NCBI GenBank assembly: GCA_030704615.1
Contig: CM060733.1
Span: 57,846,001 to 57,910,000 of the forward strand
Direction: 5' to 3'
From: Takakia lepidozioides
Lineage: Eukaryota; Streptophyta; Takakiopsida; Takakiales; Takakiaceae
Length of the DNA: 64,000 nucleotides
Shown: positions 35,901 through 47,400 of the stretch, in pieces
Position numbering within the stretch: position 1 is the stretch's first letter
Layout of the letters: each line of letters opens with the position of its first letter
Made by a program: the position numbers and the translations under genes
Notes under the pieces: model-generated
The model's input: the letters and a program-made list of their open reading frames with translations, nothing else
What the model was told of the DNA's origin: nothing
The model's database searches: none

Positions 35901-36760
35901 ACCCGAGAATCTCCGCAGCCTGACGACGAAATAGGTACCGAAAATTGGCTGGTTTTGGAAATGCGGGCCACTTCACCCGCTTGGGCCTCTTCAAGCACAT
36001 AAGATAATCCTCATTCAAACACCCAATCAATTGGGCGACTTGCTCTGGAGAGGCGCCCAAAGCGCGAGCCCAATTGCCAATAACAAGAGACTCTTCTAGC
36101 AAATGCGCAGGAGCTGCTGGAGGCATGTCTGCAGAACCCATGTTTCCTCTCCTATATAGTCACCAGTAACGGGCCTTCTTTCTCCTTCAATGACAATAGG
36201 GAATCTTGGCAACTTGTCTCCCTAAGTTCCTCTGCCTGCAAGCCTACAGGAATGAAGCAAAACCTTCAATGCAAGAAGAAGCTCGCATCTACAACATACA
36301 TGAAGAAACAAAGCTTGATGACAGGCAATAGAAGAGGGGTGTCATACCAGCCGCAATGAGCCAACAACGCCTTGAATGCTAAGAGCTTCCTAATGCAGCG
36401 ACAGCGGGAGCTTCAGTTATAGAAGGAGACAAGAGCAAGGAAACGCAACGGCAACCTGCAAGGAATCCAAACGGCCACCTACAAGCACCCTCCAACTCGC
36501 GCGAGGAACTCAGAAAGCGCGGGACCCAGAGCACAGTGTTTGGGAGAGAGAAGCAAAATGGCGGGAGCTGACCCCCCGCCACTCTCGCAGCAATTCCGGA
36601 ACCCTAACCTTGATCAGGGAAAATCGCCCAACGGTTCAGATTAGCCCAGGTGGTTGGGCATAACATATCCAAAACTCAAAAAAAATGGCTAAGATCCTGT
36701 GAAGTCATTGCAAATTTCCTGATTTCAAAGGCCCAAAACGGGCTACTGGGCGTTTAAGGG
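32936..36760 (-). mobile_element. piggyBac element, 3.8 kb, full length with TTAA duplication
   Basis: The ends are perfect 17-bp inverted repeats, CCCTTAAACGCCCAGTA at 32936 and its complement ending at 36760. TTAA abuts each (32932-32935 and 36761-36764), the diagnostic piggyBac target site. One decayed transposase gene occupies 33653-36141 on the minus strand. The flanks 32936-33650 and 36142-36760 are non-coding; a tRNA-like GGGTTCAAACCC box lies at about 33470. The element sits inside the 15.6-kb inverted-repeat unit, hence inserted later. Confidence 0.95.
33653..36141 (-). pseudogene. piggyBac transposase (DDE_Tnp_1_7 type), inactivated
   Basis: An N-terminal segment at 36141-35755 ends at a plausible splice donor (AG|GTAAGA at 35759). 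The frame 35816-35238 contains an acidic DSDSDYDPVEEE region and runs into an in-frame TAG (35238-35240), after which the same frame continues to about 34545. It carries WLGVHILMGIKRLP, RWLLDQQNDLYARYWQP and LCVDEMMVKYKGK, with the first catalytic Asp. At the GGGG run (34542-34545) one extra base shifts the frame. Afterwards come MGIKWWCLAGAKSRYV, VTMDNFFTSPILFFDL (second Asp) and GVVVQDQLRGYYSVQ. Family members usually read GVD at that last position; here the Asp is Val (about 34046-34048). A C-terminal CVECGARQRFFCALCG zinc-binding cluster ends the protein. The nonsense codon, frameshift and lost third Asp together indicate an inactive enzyme. Confidence 0.9.
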
Positions 36761-37364
36761 TTAAAGTGTTGCACATGCCCAGATTTTCGAGGTTTACTGT
36801 GGACATTAACATTTTGATATAATTCAGGATAACGACCATATATCCGAAGATACATTCTTGAAAAAACATTGTGCAGAGATTACTTCCAGCTGATTAAACT
36901 CATACAACATAGTCTTGCAGGGCCTGAAACTGGTATATTCACCATATATGTGGTGGTACATGTCCCAGTAGAGCATTGCCAGGCCAAGTATTTTCCACTC
37001 ATGGATATGAATTATGTCTGGTTGGGTTCTTGTGATCTGTGTGTATAAGAAGAACGATAAAAGTGGGGTGATCTAGATGGGTTAGTGGTCTCAAATGAAC
37101 AAAGTTCCTAAGGTTGAATGTTTGGGCCTCTGGACTGCAACAATATCAAACTAGCCACACTTTTGTCTGAACAATCTTTACACTATCTAGTATCTAGCTT
37201 TGTAGAAAGCATGAATTCTATTTCTGACCTAATTGTAATATGATCGATTTCACAAGGGGCTGATGGAGCATACATGTCAAGTTATCAAATTGTGAAGGGC
37301 AACAGCTCAGACCTGCATCCATTCAAGGCTGGCACGGCTGAAAAACAAATATGCTTGGAGGTCA

Positions 37365-37953
37365 TCATAAGACCCTCCATAGATTTGTGACCCCTTCAAA
37401 AATTGGTTGTTTGGCTCCAAATAGAATGGGTACTCCCAAGACCTTACCACGATAAATGTGAATGGGCACCCAATTCTCCCCTATGATATGATGAATATGA
37501 GACGGCAAGAACAAGGCCCTCGATCTCATCCTTAGGTATCTTCTCATAGAAAGGTAGCATCACCTCCACTTTATGTCCCCTTTCAAGTCATGCCCAAGCA
37601 GGACCAGTTAGTACATCCCCTAAACCCCCCACTTTGGCCAAGGGGGCCATCTCTGATGTCATGTGTATTATGTATGCCAGATCCTTATCCAGACATATGC
37701 CCTTTGATGAGCTCATGCTAACTGCAATTGCCTTTGAATCACCTTGTTTTGGGTTATTTTGTTTCCAAAAAGGAATTTCATCATCAGGAGATGGCCACAC
37801 AATGTTTGCGATTGTGGGAAGAGGCCTGACAGGCCCTGGCTGCAAGAAACTTCTTGTATTGTGATTTGGCTGTGAGCCTCCTCCTCTTGTTGCGATCTCT
37901 TCACAAATCTCAAGCATCACGGGAGAAACATCAAGTTTGCACAAACAGGGCAC
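37365..37953 (-). pseudogene. Starch synthase (GT5) fragment, N-terminal catalytic region
   Basis: The minus strand reads AYIIHMTSEMAPLAKVGGLG, then DVLTG. This is the opening of the GT5 catalytic domain, with the KxGGLGD ADP-glucose-binding motif as in plant starch synthases III/IV. The frame then stops. It resumes in another frame with GHKVEVMLPFYE and further on with GKVLGVPILFGAKQPIF, matching the order of a starch synthase but with stops and shifts. Upstream of KVGGLGD an unmatched SSSKGICLDKDL segment remains open. No other part of the gene was recognised nearby. It is probably a gene fragment captured by the 15.6-kb unit, as some plant DNA transposons do. Confidence 0.7.
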
Positions 37954-38224
37954 ATTCTAGCTAAGAGCACTTGGCAGGTATTCAATAACTGATACTTAAC
38001 TTACCCAGGGCAGATATATGGATACTCATTATTAGACCCAATTTAACAAATCCAAAATGTGCATGTACTCTTGTTGAACGCAGTAGGTATCCTGGTAAGT
38101 TTCATTTGATTATTGCATATGTGTTGGAACACCTTTCCAGTGAGTGAGAGCCTAGGAAACTGTGAACTCACCTTAAGAAAAAATAGAACGAAATAGCCAC
38201 ATCAAATGTAAGGAAAAGCTTTCA

Positions 38225-38345
38225 AATATATATATATATATATGTGTATTTATCAGAAATTAGGTTGTGCCAATCTGAACTAAGTTGTGCCAACAACCTG
38301 GCGCCGCCTCCCTTAGTGGCGCCACCAACCTTGTTGGTGCCCCGT
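38225..38345. repeat. Third copy of the arm core (TTGTGCCAACAACCTGGCGCC segment)
   Basis: An (AT)n run is followed by GTATTTATCAGAAATTAGG, a TTGTGCCAATCTGAAC block and CAACAACCTGGCGCCGCCTC. This matches 43990-44075 in the right arm and the complement of 29245-29340 in the left arm. It starts and ends abruptly, so this ~110-bp core may itself be a small mobile repeat nested in the arms. Confidence 0.7.
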
Positions 38346-38349
38346 GCCT

Positions 38350-41300
38350 AAGATATTATGGTTTATTGTTAAGGTGCTGTGCAGGTTGAAGGGTTGATCT
38401 GGAGCTTCATGATAGGTGAAGAACCTATCTTGAATTCGAGGAAAAAACAACAGCTGTTAGTCCAAGAATCCGGAAGATGGCTAGGTTTGAAGAACCTGTC
38501 CCTATATTTTTACTTCACATCTCGGAGCATACAGGTATAGCCCTCACCAACAGTAGTGTGGTCAAACAGCAGTTTCAAAACTCACTGCTTTTCTGTTGAT
38601 GAATCATGCATTTTGCTCTAAAGCCTGTGTGTACAGAAAGAGACCAAAAATGCACGATTCATCAAAGTGATAGTAGTGTGCGCGGCCACCAGTCTTGCAA
38701 AGTACAACCTTTTTGTACTATCTGATTCACAAAACTCCGCTGGTTGCCTGCCGACAAACTGCTCCCTTCCAGGGAACTTCTACCAGCACCACTCGGGATG
38801 CCCCAATCCGTGAAACTCCCTTCCTCGATGCCTTTGTAGAAGCGCAGTGCACATGGTCGGCTGATATAAGTAGCTTCTCCCCAACGGCTTCAGAAAAGAC
38901 CACCAAATCAAGGACCCAACGCTGATTCATGGCATCTCTGCCACTAATTGAAGACATCTCTGCTGTTCAGGTCCGTGCTTAGAAAATAATGCAGTATAAA
39001 CAACAAATGACACATGATGATGGAGGACCCACCATTGAATGAAGGCATCTTTGCAGTTGGCCATGTCTCTTCTCCAAAAAACATGCAGTATAAAAAAAAG
39101 TGTACATGGCACACGATAATAAAGGTGCTTTGGATGTTTTTTGGCGCATGATGTGCGCAAGATGATGTTTGTGCGGTGGATGATGTCGATGGATGATTGA
39201 TGATGTCGGTCGATGATTCATGATGTCGGTTGATGGATGATGGATGGATGGATGGTTCATGGATGATCTCAGATGATCATCATGATGTCGGTGCGTTGTA
39301 TGATGCACATGCGCTGGATGAAAAACGTTGACAGTTAGGGTTTTTACAATGTACATGTACCCCCCAATATTATGTAGATCATTTATAAGTATATCATATA
39401 ACCAATAAGACCTTATATATAACCTCAGATAGCATAGGTTGTCAGAGTTGTAGACGTTGTATACATGTATCATTAATATACAATAGATAATGGTAGCAAT
39501 CATCGGTACCCTTGTTGCTTTGCCCATTCACATTGGTCGGATCACATACCTGGCATCTTGGAGGTATGCCTGGCATGTTAGTTTTTCTCCTCTGGATGAT
39601 ATATCTCACCTTGCTTGATCCATACATTCTTGTGTTTGAGGCATCTACATATTGAGCTACAAAGAAGTCATGATATTGACCATTCTTTATAATCATTGCC
39701 TTCTTGAGTGTCACTAGTGGCAGAGGAATCATGACAGTCTATTGGTATGTTGAGATTAGTGATGGTGGTTACACTAGTATCACATTTGCAGCTCCCCTCT
39801 CAAGAAATATTACAATTTGAACTACTTTGACGGTCACACTTTCTGCAATTAAATATACCTCTTATGCTCTGGAGCAAGAAGAGTGAATCCCAACCTCACC
39901 AATAGGAGATTGCAGTCACAATTATGGCAGTTTAATAGAAAAAATGTTGCACAATTAGGACGGATTGTATCATGTGGGATCAATGGCCATAAGGCTACTG
40001 CATGTACCGATGTGTGAAGAATTTCATCTACAAATGGACTTCACCAGATAGTAACATGTTAAGCGGTAAACCACTGATGGTACGCAGGAAGGAAGGAAGA
40101 TGACGTGCTGGATGGTATGATAAAGGATGGTCTGCATTAGTTTGGCATGAGAGTCTGTTCTGATTGTTGGATTTTGTAGTAGTTATCCATGGAAATTTTT
40201 CTCCAATCTGTTTCTGGCAAAGCAGACAAATGGAAGGGGAAATTGAGAGCAAATAATGAGGAGATGGGTTTCCGAGAGATGTAACATTGTAGAGTAGGGG
40301 CATCTTTGGAATAGGATGACAATGAGCTCAGGGCAATGCATGCAGGCCGTATGGAAGTTCCTTTAATGGAAGGAAGCTGATTGATTCACGGTATCTTATA
40401 GTTGCTGGAAGCATCTCATTCAATACTGTCTGAGACTGTCTTGCAAAGTTCTACAAACATAGTCATTGTGAAGGTATCTATGGATTTACTTGCAGTTTTT
40501 CCAAGATGCAAGTGCCTTGATGGGTGGTTGGTTGTTTTGTTTAGTGTTGGTACAGACTTGATGGTTGTTTTCATAGACTCTATGAAAACCATGGGGAGAA
40601 AATGAAATCATTTTTTAATGTTCGCCCACGAGTGTGTAGGGAATGCTGATTATTCCAAACTAGTAAATGGAACAAGTCTTTACACTGAATGGAAGTGCAT
40701 TGGAGCCTTTTTGGAAAAGTCGGATTGTATTATGTCATATTTTTCTTACAGGTAGAATAAGATATTCATTATGCCCGGTGGAAGCTGGAAGCTGGGTCTG
40801 TGGTCTAGAGAAAGTTTCAAATGAGATTTTGCGTCTAAATAAGACTAAGAGGGACAGATCAGGTTTTCAATTTGTAGACCTTGAATCATATCTGCTATGC
40901 GTCGCCATCTTAGCACCATTCATCCCCTCGTAAGTTGGCACATGTATGTTTTGCGAAATGTCCTCTTTAGTGCACATTACTGTTGCATTTGTAGTTGAAA
41001 AATATTGTTGTCTGCCTGAATGTGGTGCTCTGGTATTAAACGATGTGTAGACAAAAAATGCGAGATATCAACACACAACAATCTCTCAAGTGCCTCCAAC
41101 TTGAACTTGGGGATCCAGTCCTGACTAGTGTATTTGAGTAATTTGGCAGGTAATTTGAAGTGAAACGAGTAGTTTCACTCTATCATGGGCTCGTGAAGTT
41201 TATATAAGGATCGCCAATGCGGTAATCAGACATAGAGAGGGTGTCTGCAGCCCGAGCCACGGCCTTCTTCTTGCTTTCCAACCAAGAAGCTGATGTACTA

Positions 41301-42545
41301 TACTTGCATGTGTTCTTTGAAAAACATTCTCTGCTCACCAGGATTCCGGTATTCATCTGTCAGAGCGGATCCCATGAAGTATTGTTTGTCAACAGATATG
41401 GATTTGCCACATGACCTTTGGTTAATGTCACTAAGGCATTCTCAAGCTTCTTGCATTACATGTCAAGGTCTGCAGAACAAACAGACCTGAAGCAGGGTCC
41501 ATGGAGGGTCTAAAAAAGTCCTAGAGAACGATGACCTTGCCAGAATATTAGAAGATGTTGCAGGACCCAAAGGTGGAGGATGCAGCTCAGATATTGAAAG
41601 CATTGGCTGTGCATCGTGGGGACCGGGTGCGTATCATAATGGAGTTGCTAGAGTGTGGGATGAGACCCAAACTGGGGGGGATCGAGTTTATCTACCCTGT
41701 TCAAATCCACTACAAGATGCTATCTCGGAGGTTGGATTCACTCATTTCCTCTTTTTCAGTTTGTTACAGCTTCAGTTAAAGAAAACGAGTGGTGGAATCT
41801 TTGAGTCATAAGAATCTTCTATGTTTCCCACAATATGTCTCTCACTTCCACATCTTAAACCAGGTGTTTGTCTACCACCACAATGCTAATGCAAAGTACA
41901 CTTTTACCACTCTCTGCTGTGTCCCTTGGCCATTCTATAGATGTGATTATGTCGAAGATGTAGTACTTCAAAGGTTTTTGAATCGGGGAATGTCTGGAAA
42001 CTTTTTTTGGGTCGTCTGGGCATGGAGTGGATATGATGAACTTTTTCCCTTGTCTGATGCCTTCTTGACTTGTCTCTTGCAGTTGTACTTTATTTCAATT
42101 TCAGATTTTTCATATGACAAATTCTGAAACACTGCAGTAAATGAAGCTTTGATCACAATCTTGAAAGGGAATTTTACAGCATATGGCCCATTGTCTCATT
42201 TTTCTGCGCCTGAGTATGGTGGGCTTAAATGCCAAACACAGTCACCTGACTTCCAATCTGTCTCTACTGGACCGAGCAGTCTGCAATGGCTGGGTCTGAG
42301 GAACTGGAAATGCGTGGGCCGGGACGTCTGTGCATTGCACCATTCAAAATCCTGCTGCAGAAAGAGCATCCGCCTCATTCTGAGAGAGGTTGCAACCCGG
42401 TGCAACAGGCCACACGCCTGGAGGCTCCGGCATTCCCTGAATCCCGTAATTGGGCTTGCCAAATACATAGGTCATTATGTCGTGCCTACAGAACCAAAAC
42501 GTCTGCGTTGTGGCTTCAGTGGCAGATGTTTGACTCCCATATTTT
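38350..42545. other. Unassigned interior of the 15.6-kb unit
   Basis: There are many short open frames on both strands and none with a domain I recognise. A diverged piece of the arm repeat is visible at about 39365-39440 (TATGTAGATCATTTATAAGT). Plus-strand frames at 40667-40933 and 41555-41779 have balanced protein-like composition and could be exons of captured genes, but I cannot identify them. Confidence 0.4.
39178..39300. repeat. GATG-rich simple repeat
   Basis: An imperfect GATGATG(T)CGGT / GATGGATG array of about 120 bp. It explains the His-rich open frame read on the opposite strand, which is not a gene. Confidence 0.85.
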
Positions 42546-43959
42546 CTCACTCAGAACACTAAGTTGTATAGGTCACTTAGTTCATGCGATATACATACAT
42601 GATCTATATAATAATAGGAGTGCATGTTAGATTGAATATTGAATTATAAAATCTAATCTGCATATTAAAATGATATTTGTTATTCATTTTTTCAATTTGA
42701 TCTCCCAAATCCATGTGATTTTTTATTTAAAACAACTTATTGCACGACAATGAAAAATTTTGTACACATAAATGATCAATATAAGAATAAAAGGTACATG
42801 TAAGAATGAACAGGGAATTGTGATATTTTATATGCATTTTAAAAGGCTGTTATAGGATAGATTTTAATTCGATCTGTCACATATTTTTAATAATTTTTAA
42901 TACAAAATATTTCATTGCATATCTGTCAATACAAAAATTCCAAGTATTACGAACAAACTAGAAAACTATAGAATATACGTCCACACATGTTATTAGATCC
43001 AAATGTTCTTTATCACAATTCCTATGCATCCATCCTAAGCATAGGTTACTCATAATCTTCTTGAATTCATGGGATACACATAAATGATCTATATAATAAT
43101 AGCTAGTGCATGTACGAGTGAATATTAAATTATGAAATCTTATCTGTATTTTAAAATAAATTTTAAATTTTAAAATAAGAATAAACGGGAAATTGTGATA
43201 TTTTTAAGAAGGCTGTTATAGAATAGATTTTAATTGGATCTGTCACATATTTGTAATTTTGGTTAGTTAAGAATATTTCATTGCATATCTGTCAATACAA
43301 AAATTCCAAGTATTACGAACAAACTAGAAAACTATAGAGTATACGTGCACACATGTTATTAGATCCAATTGTTCTTTATCACAATTCCTATGCATCCATC
43401 CTATGCATAGGTTACTCATAATCTTCTTGAATTCATGGGATACACATAAATGATCTATATAATAATAGCAAGTGCGTGTACGAGTGAATATTAAATTATG
43501 AAATCTTATCTGCATTTTAAAATATTTTTTTATTTTTTTATAATCCGGTCTCATACATCCTTGTATTTTTAATTAAAAATAACTTTATTGCAGGACAATG
43601 AAAATATTCTACTTATGAGACTCTGTACATATAAATGACCAATATAATAATAGAAAACACATGTAAGAGTGATCATTGAATTGTGATATTTCATATGCAT
43701 TTAATAAGGCTGTTATAGGATATATTTTAATTCAATCTCTACCCCTTTGTGATTTTTTAATTCACAATATTTTATTGCATATCTCATAATATAAAAATTC
43801 TAAGTAATACGAATAAACTAGAACACTATAGATTATACGTCCACATATTAGATCTAGTTGTTCTTTCAATATCATCAAATTATTACGTTATAGTCCAACA
43901 TTCTTAAAGACAAGGTCTCATCATATTTGAATTATGCAAATGACCCTAAACCCTCTATG

Positions 43960-43992
<33 letters not shown>

Positions 43993-44452
43993 ATTTATCA
44001 GAAATTAGGTTGTGCCAATCTGAACTAAGTTGTGCCAACAACCTGGCGCCGCCTCCATTGGTGGCGCCACCTACGCTTTTGACGCCCATGTTGTCAACAG
44101 GTGGTGTGAACAACTAAGTTGATTTGTCGAGGGACGTGGTCATACGGTATTCCTTCGTGTACCAAATGCTCGACAAATCAAAGATGAAAGCATCTAAGCA
44201 TAAATTTGAAGGATCTAAGAATCTATTAGAGAATATTTGCTGAACAAGTGGGATGAAAACATGGGCATTTGGTATTCCAACGCATACCGTTTGCCCACAA
44301 AATCAACCATGGACAAATCATCTACAACCACTAGTGGTTGATTTGTCGAGGGTCCTAGATGATTTGTCGATGGTTGTAGATGATTTGTTGAGGGTCGTAG
44401 ATGTCGAGGGTTGTAGATGATAGTAAAATTGTCGAACATTTGGTATTCCATA
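42546..44452 (-). repeat. Right 1.9-kb inverted arm of the 15.6-kb unit
   Basis: The reverse complement matches 28854-30761 in order: terminal TATGGAATACCAAATG, 21-bp units, CCACTAGTGG, the GGTGGCGCCAC core and AT-rich long tandem units. Differences include loss of one 21-bp unit, a shorter core and a longer (AT)n run at about 43966-43992. The inner edge is close to CTCACTCAGAACAC. Confidence 0.85.
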
Positions 44453-44458
44453 GCTTTC

Positions 44459-47400
44459 TGCCATAACCAATAACCACGTTGGATTATAACAAATGCATGG
44501 AATTCATGCCCTGCCTTGTTGTATTAGTAATTGGTTGTAAAGTGATCCCAAATTCTACACACTAATCTAGGTGGCACCTTTTAATGTATAGGAAGTTTCG
44601 TGCTGGATGAAACCCTAAATTTGTTACTGAAAAACATATCTTGACCACATGCACCAACTTGACCGGATGAACTACATCCTATTTACACATTTCATCTATG
44701 TATGGATGGAATATTTCATCTACCCATGTCTTAATTGATTGTGTGAATTTTAGAATCAGTAACACCCTCCAAAAAACGTTTAGTCGTCCTGGACTCTCTT
44801 CATAGTTCTGCATTTGTACTTTACGAATGGAAACTATTTGTGGTCAGCACGGGAATGTGAATGAAAACCGAGAACTTCATCCACAGACTTCATCTTCATC
44901 TGCAGATTTCATCCACATACTTCATCCAATACCTGTCCATCATTGAATGGCTCCCTGAAAATTTCTTCAACCTGGAGACTCCTGAACTCTTTGCCTAAGG
45001 CAGCGGCAACAAAGCCTCCACAAGCAACCCTTAGAAAAAAAAATCCATAACAAACTTCCCTCTTCAAATCTATTTGGTTTTTGGAATTAGGTCTTTTCAA
45101 TAACAAGTTTGGAGATCTCAGTTGTGCTCAGCTGCACCCAAGCCAACCAAAGTTCCAAGAAAATAATAATAATAATATAAGTAGAGGCCACCCCCCAAAG
45201 GCGCAGTAGCCACAAGGCGAAGTGGCTCTTAGTTACGCTGGCTTCGACCGAAGTCTTCTCTCTCTAATAATATATGACGCCTCCCCAAGGAAGTGTAAAA
45301 TATCGTCACGTGTCTCTTCACCCCCAAAGAACTACTGCTTTCCAGCAGGAAGGTGGACACCTTTGTGACATCAATTGGTGGATTGACCCCGCAACCACTT
45401 CCGATGTGATATGTGCCCCACTCGGCTACAACTTGGTTGTTGACAGGAATCACACATAATGTTATGTGGCTACGGAAAAGGCTTCAAAGGGGGCAGTACC
45501 CGCAACGGGAAGAGGCTCTTATTTACCCTAGCTTCGGTTGGCGTCATATATATGTATATATATATATGGCAACTCCACAGAGGTCTTATCTATATAAGCA
45601 GGGCCTTATCAAATTAGTAGTATCCTGATGAGGTTGTGTCATGTATATGAAGGATCCAGAAGCAGTTTTCATCCACACATCTCTTCACACCCAACGAATA
45701 TCCTTCCATGCAAGATACCAGGCCCCATTTTCATCCATCCATTTCCACCACCTAACCACGTTCATCCGACATACCTGTACACAGTACACACAGCTGTCGC
45801 AGCCCGCCCAATTAGTGACTAGTAAGATCGCATTAGTAAGTCACCAGGGATTCGATCTGCTCACCCCATAACGGACTCGCTTATCTTATCGCCTAATCAT
45901 GCGCTTAACACCATTCGCTACCCATATACCATACGAAATACAGTACGACACTCTACCATTCTTTACCTAGGGTACTTTCCAGCAGTAATCTAGCGCGCCC
46001 GTCTTTCCTTTTTAAGACAATTTCATTCCACTAGTAAGTAAATAGTCAGTGTAAGTAGTAAGTGGTGAGTGTCGAGTGTACGAGACCGTACAGAGCCGTA
46101 TATCCGCGTTACACGTGCTCAGCAAACAAGGTGCATGCTGGATCGGTCGCAGCTCGCCACGTGGCCACCAACCGATATTCTGTGTACCCTAGGACGAGTA
46201 CGGTGTGAAAACGGATTGGGCTTCATTATATCCTCCACTACTCCCCCACCTTGTATTCCTACCTGTATTCTACCTGTATCGGGATTCGAGCCTGGTACCT
46301 CAGCTGCAGAAGTACCACCCCGGTGATCCTGGGCTCAAATCCTGCTACCCACTTGTCTGTGTATGGCACTTACTACATTTCCCCCTTCTCTACCCGCCGT
46401 GGGGCCCTCACCGTTGCTAAGAAAAAAGAAAAAAGAAAAGAACTGGACAGCCTAGTGACTCGGCCTGTGAGTTTTTTTTTTTTTTTTCCCTTAAAACGTA
46501 AAGGAAACCCTAATATAATTTCTCTAAAAAGAATATAATTCAGCATACAGTAGTTACTGCAAAAGTACAGGAGAGGGAGAGTAGAGAGTACAGGCAAAGT
46601 GGGTGCTTTAAAAATGGACAGAAATAGGCGATATGGGACAATGATCATGATTTGTAACCGCCATCGCCAAAATCAGCATCGTTGATATGAATGATGACCA
46701 AAATCCCGGAGCAATGAATGGCCCACCCACACCCCTCTCCACTCATCACTCGCCTTCTCGCTACTCACTACTCACTACTCACCACTCACTACTGAGGTGA
46801 CTAGAGAGAGTAGTGACTAGTAAGTAACGAGCGAGCAGTGGGTAGGGCGGGGGAGGCGCCGCAAAAGCGATGAATGATGTGCATCCACAGACGTGGGCCC
46901 AGTCCTGTCTGCCCGCGCGGACGACATTCATCCGAGGAGAGGCGGGAGTAAAGATGCGGGATTATTAGGGGGAAGGGGTTGTGAGGCGGTTAGACGACGT
47001 GGCAGGCTAATGGAGTGATTAGTCGGTCACTAAATTTCGTTACGGACGCCCGCACGCGCGGGGTTGGCTGCCACGCGTGGGGACGGCCGTTATAACATGG
47101 CTATCGCCGGGGTTTCGCCGGATCGATCCCGGAAGTAGCCGTCGGTCTGGTTGTTGGCTAAACTCAATCCTGTGGGTTGCATTAACGGCGAGCGAGTAAG
47201 TGGGTAACTATCTGAGGGGTTAATTAAAGTGGGTGGGGATGAAAAGTGGATGGGGAGGGGATGAATGGCTGGATGGTGGCCCGGTTGTTTGGCGGGTGGG
47301 CGGGCGGGTACAAGCGGGTGGTGGGGAAGGACGGTCACGCGCTGCAATGAGCTCGGGCGCGGCCTACCGACTTCCGTCTGCTCGCGATCTGTGGCGAGGG

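Larger units (their letters stand above)
28854..44452. mobile_element. 15.6-kb unit bounded by 1.9-kb inverted repeats and a 6-bp direct repeat, class unassigned
   Basis: The outermost bases TATGGAATACCAAATG (28854-28869) reappear inverted as CATTTGGTATTCCATA ending at 44452. Immediately outside, GCTTTC is present on both sides (28848-28853 and 44453-44458), consistent with a 6-bp target-site duplication. The inverted arms run inward to about 30761 and 42546. The interior holds a LINE C-terminal fragment, a SINE, a complete piggyBac element, a starch-synthase fragment, a third copy of part of the arm (38225-38345) and much unassigned sequence. I recognised no transposase, integrase or polymerase that would move the unit. 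Six-base duplications occur in Polinton/Maverick and a few minor DNA-transposon classes, but no Polinton gene is visible. It could instead be two opposed copies of one repeat, in which case the matching GCTTTC is chance. Confidence 0.65.

Noticed and set aside
38979-39527. 182-codon His-rich open frame on the minus strand
   Set aside because: It is the translation of a GATG-type simple repeat (39178-39300).
28854-44452. Polinton/Maverick identity for the 15.6-kb unit
   Set aside because: Size and a 6-bp duplication fit, but no type-B DNA polymerase, retroviral-like integrase, packaging ATPase, protease or capsid-like frame was seen.
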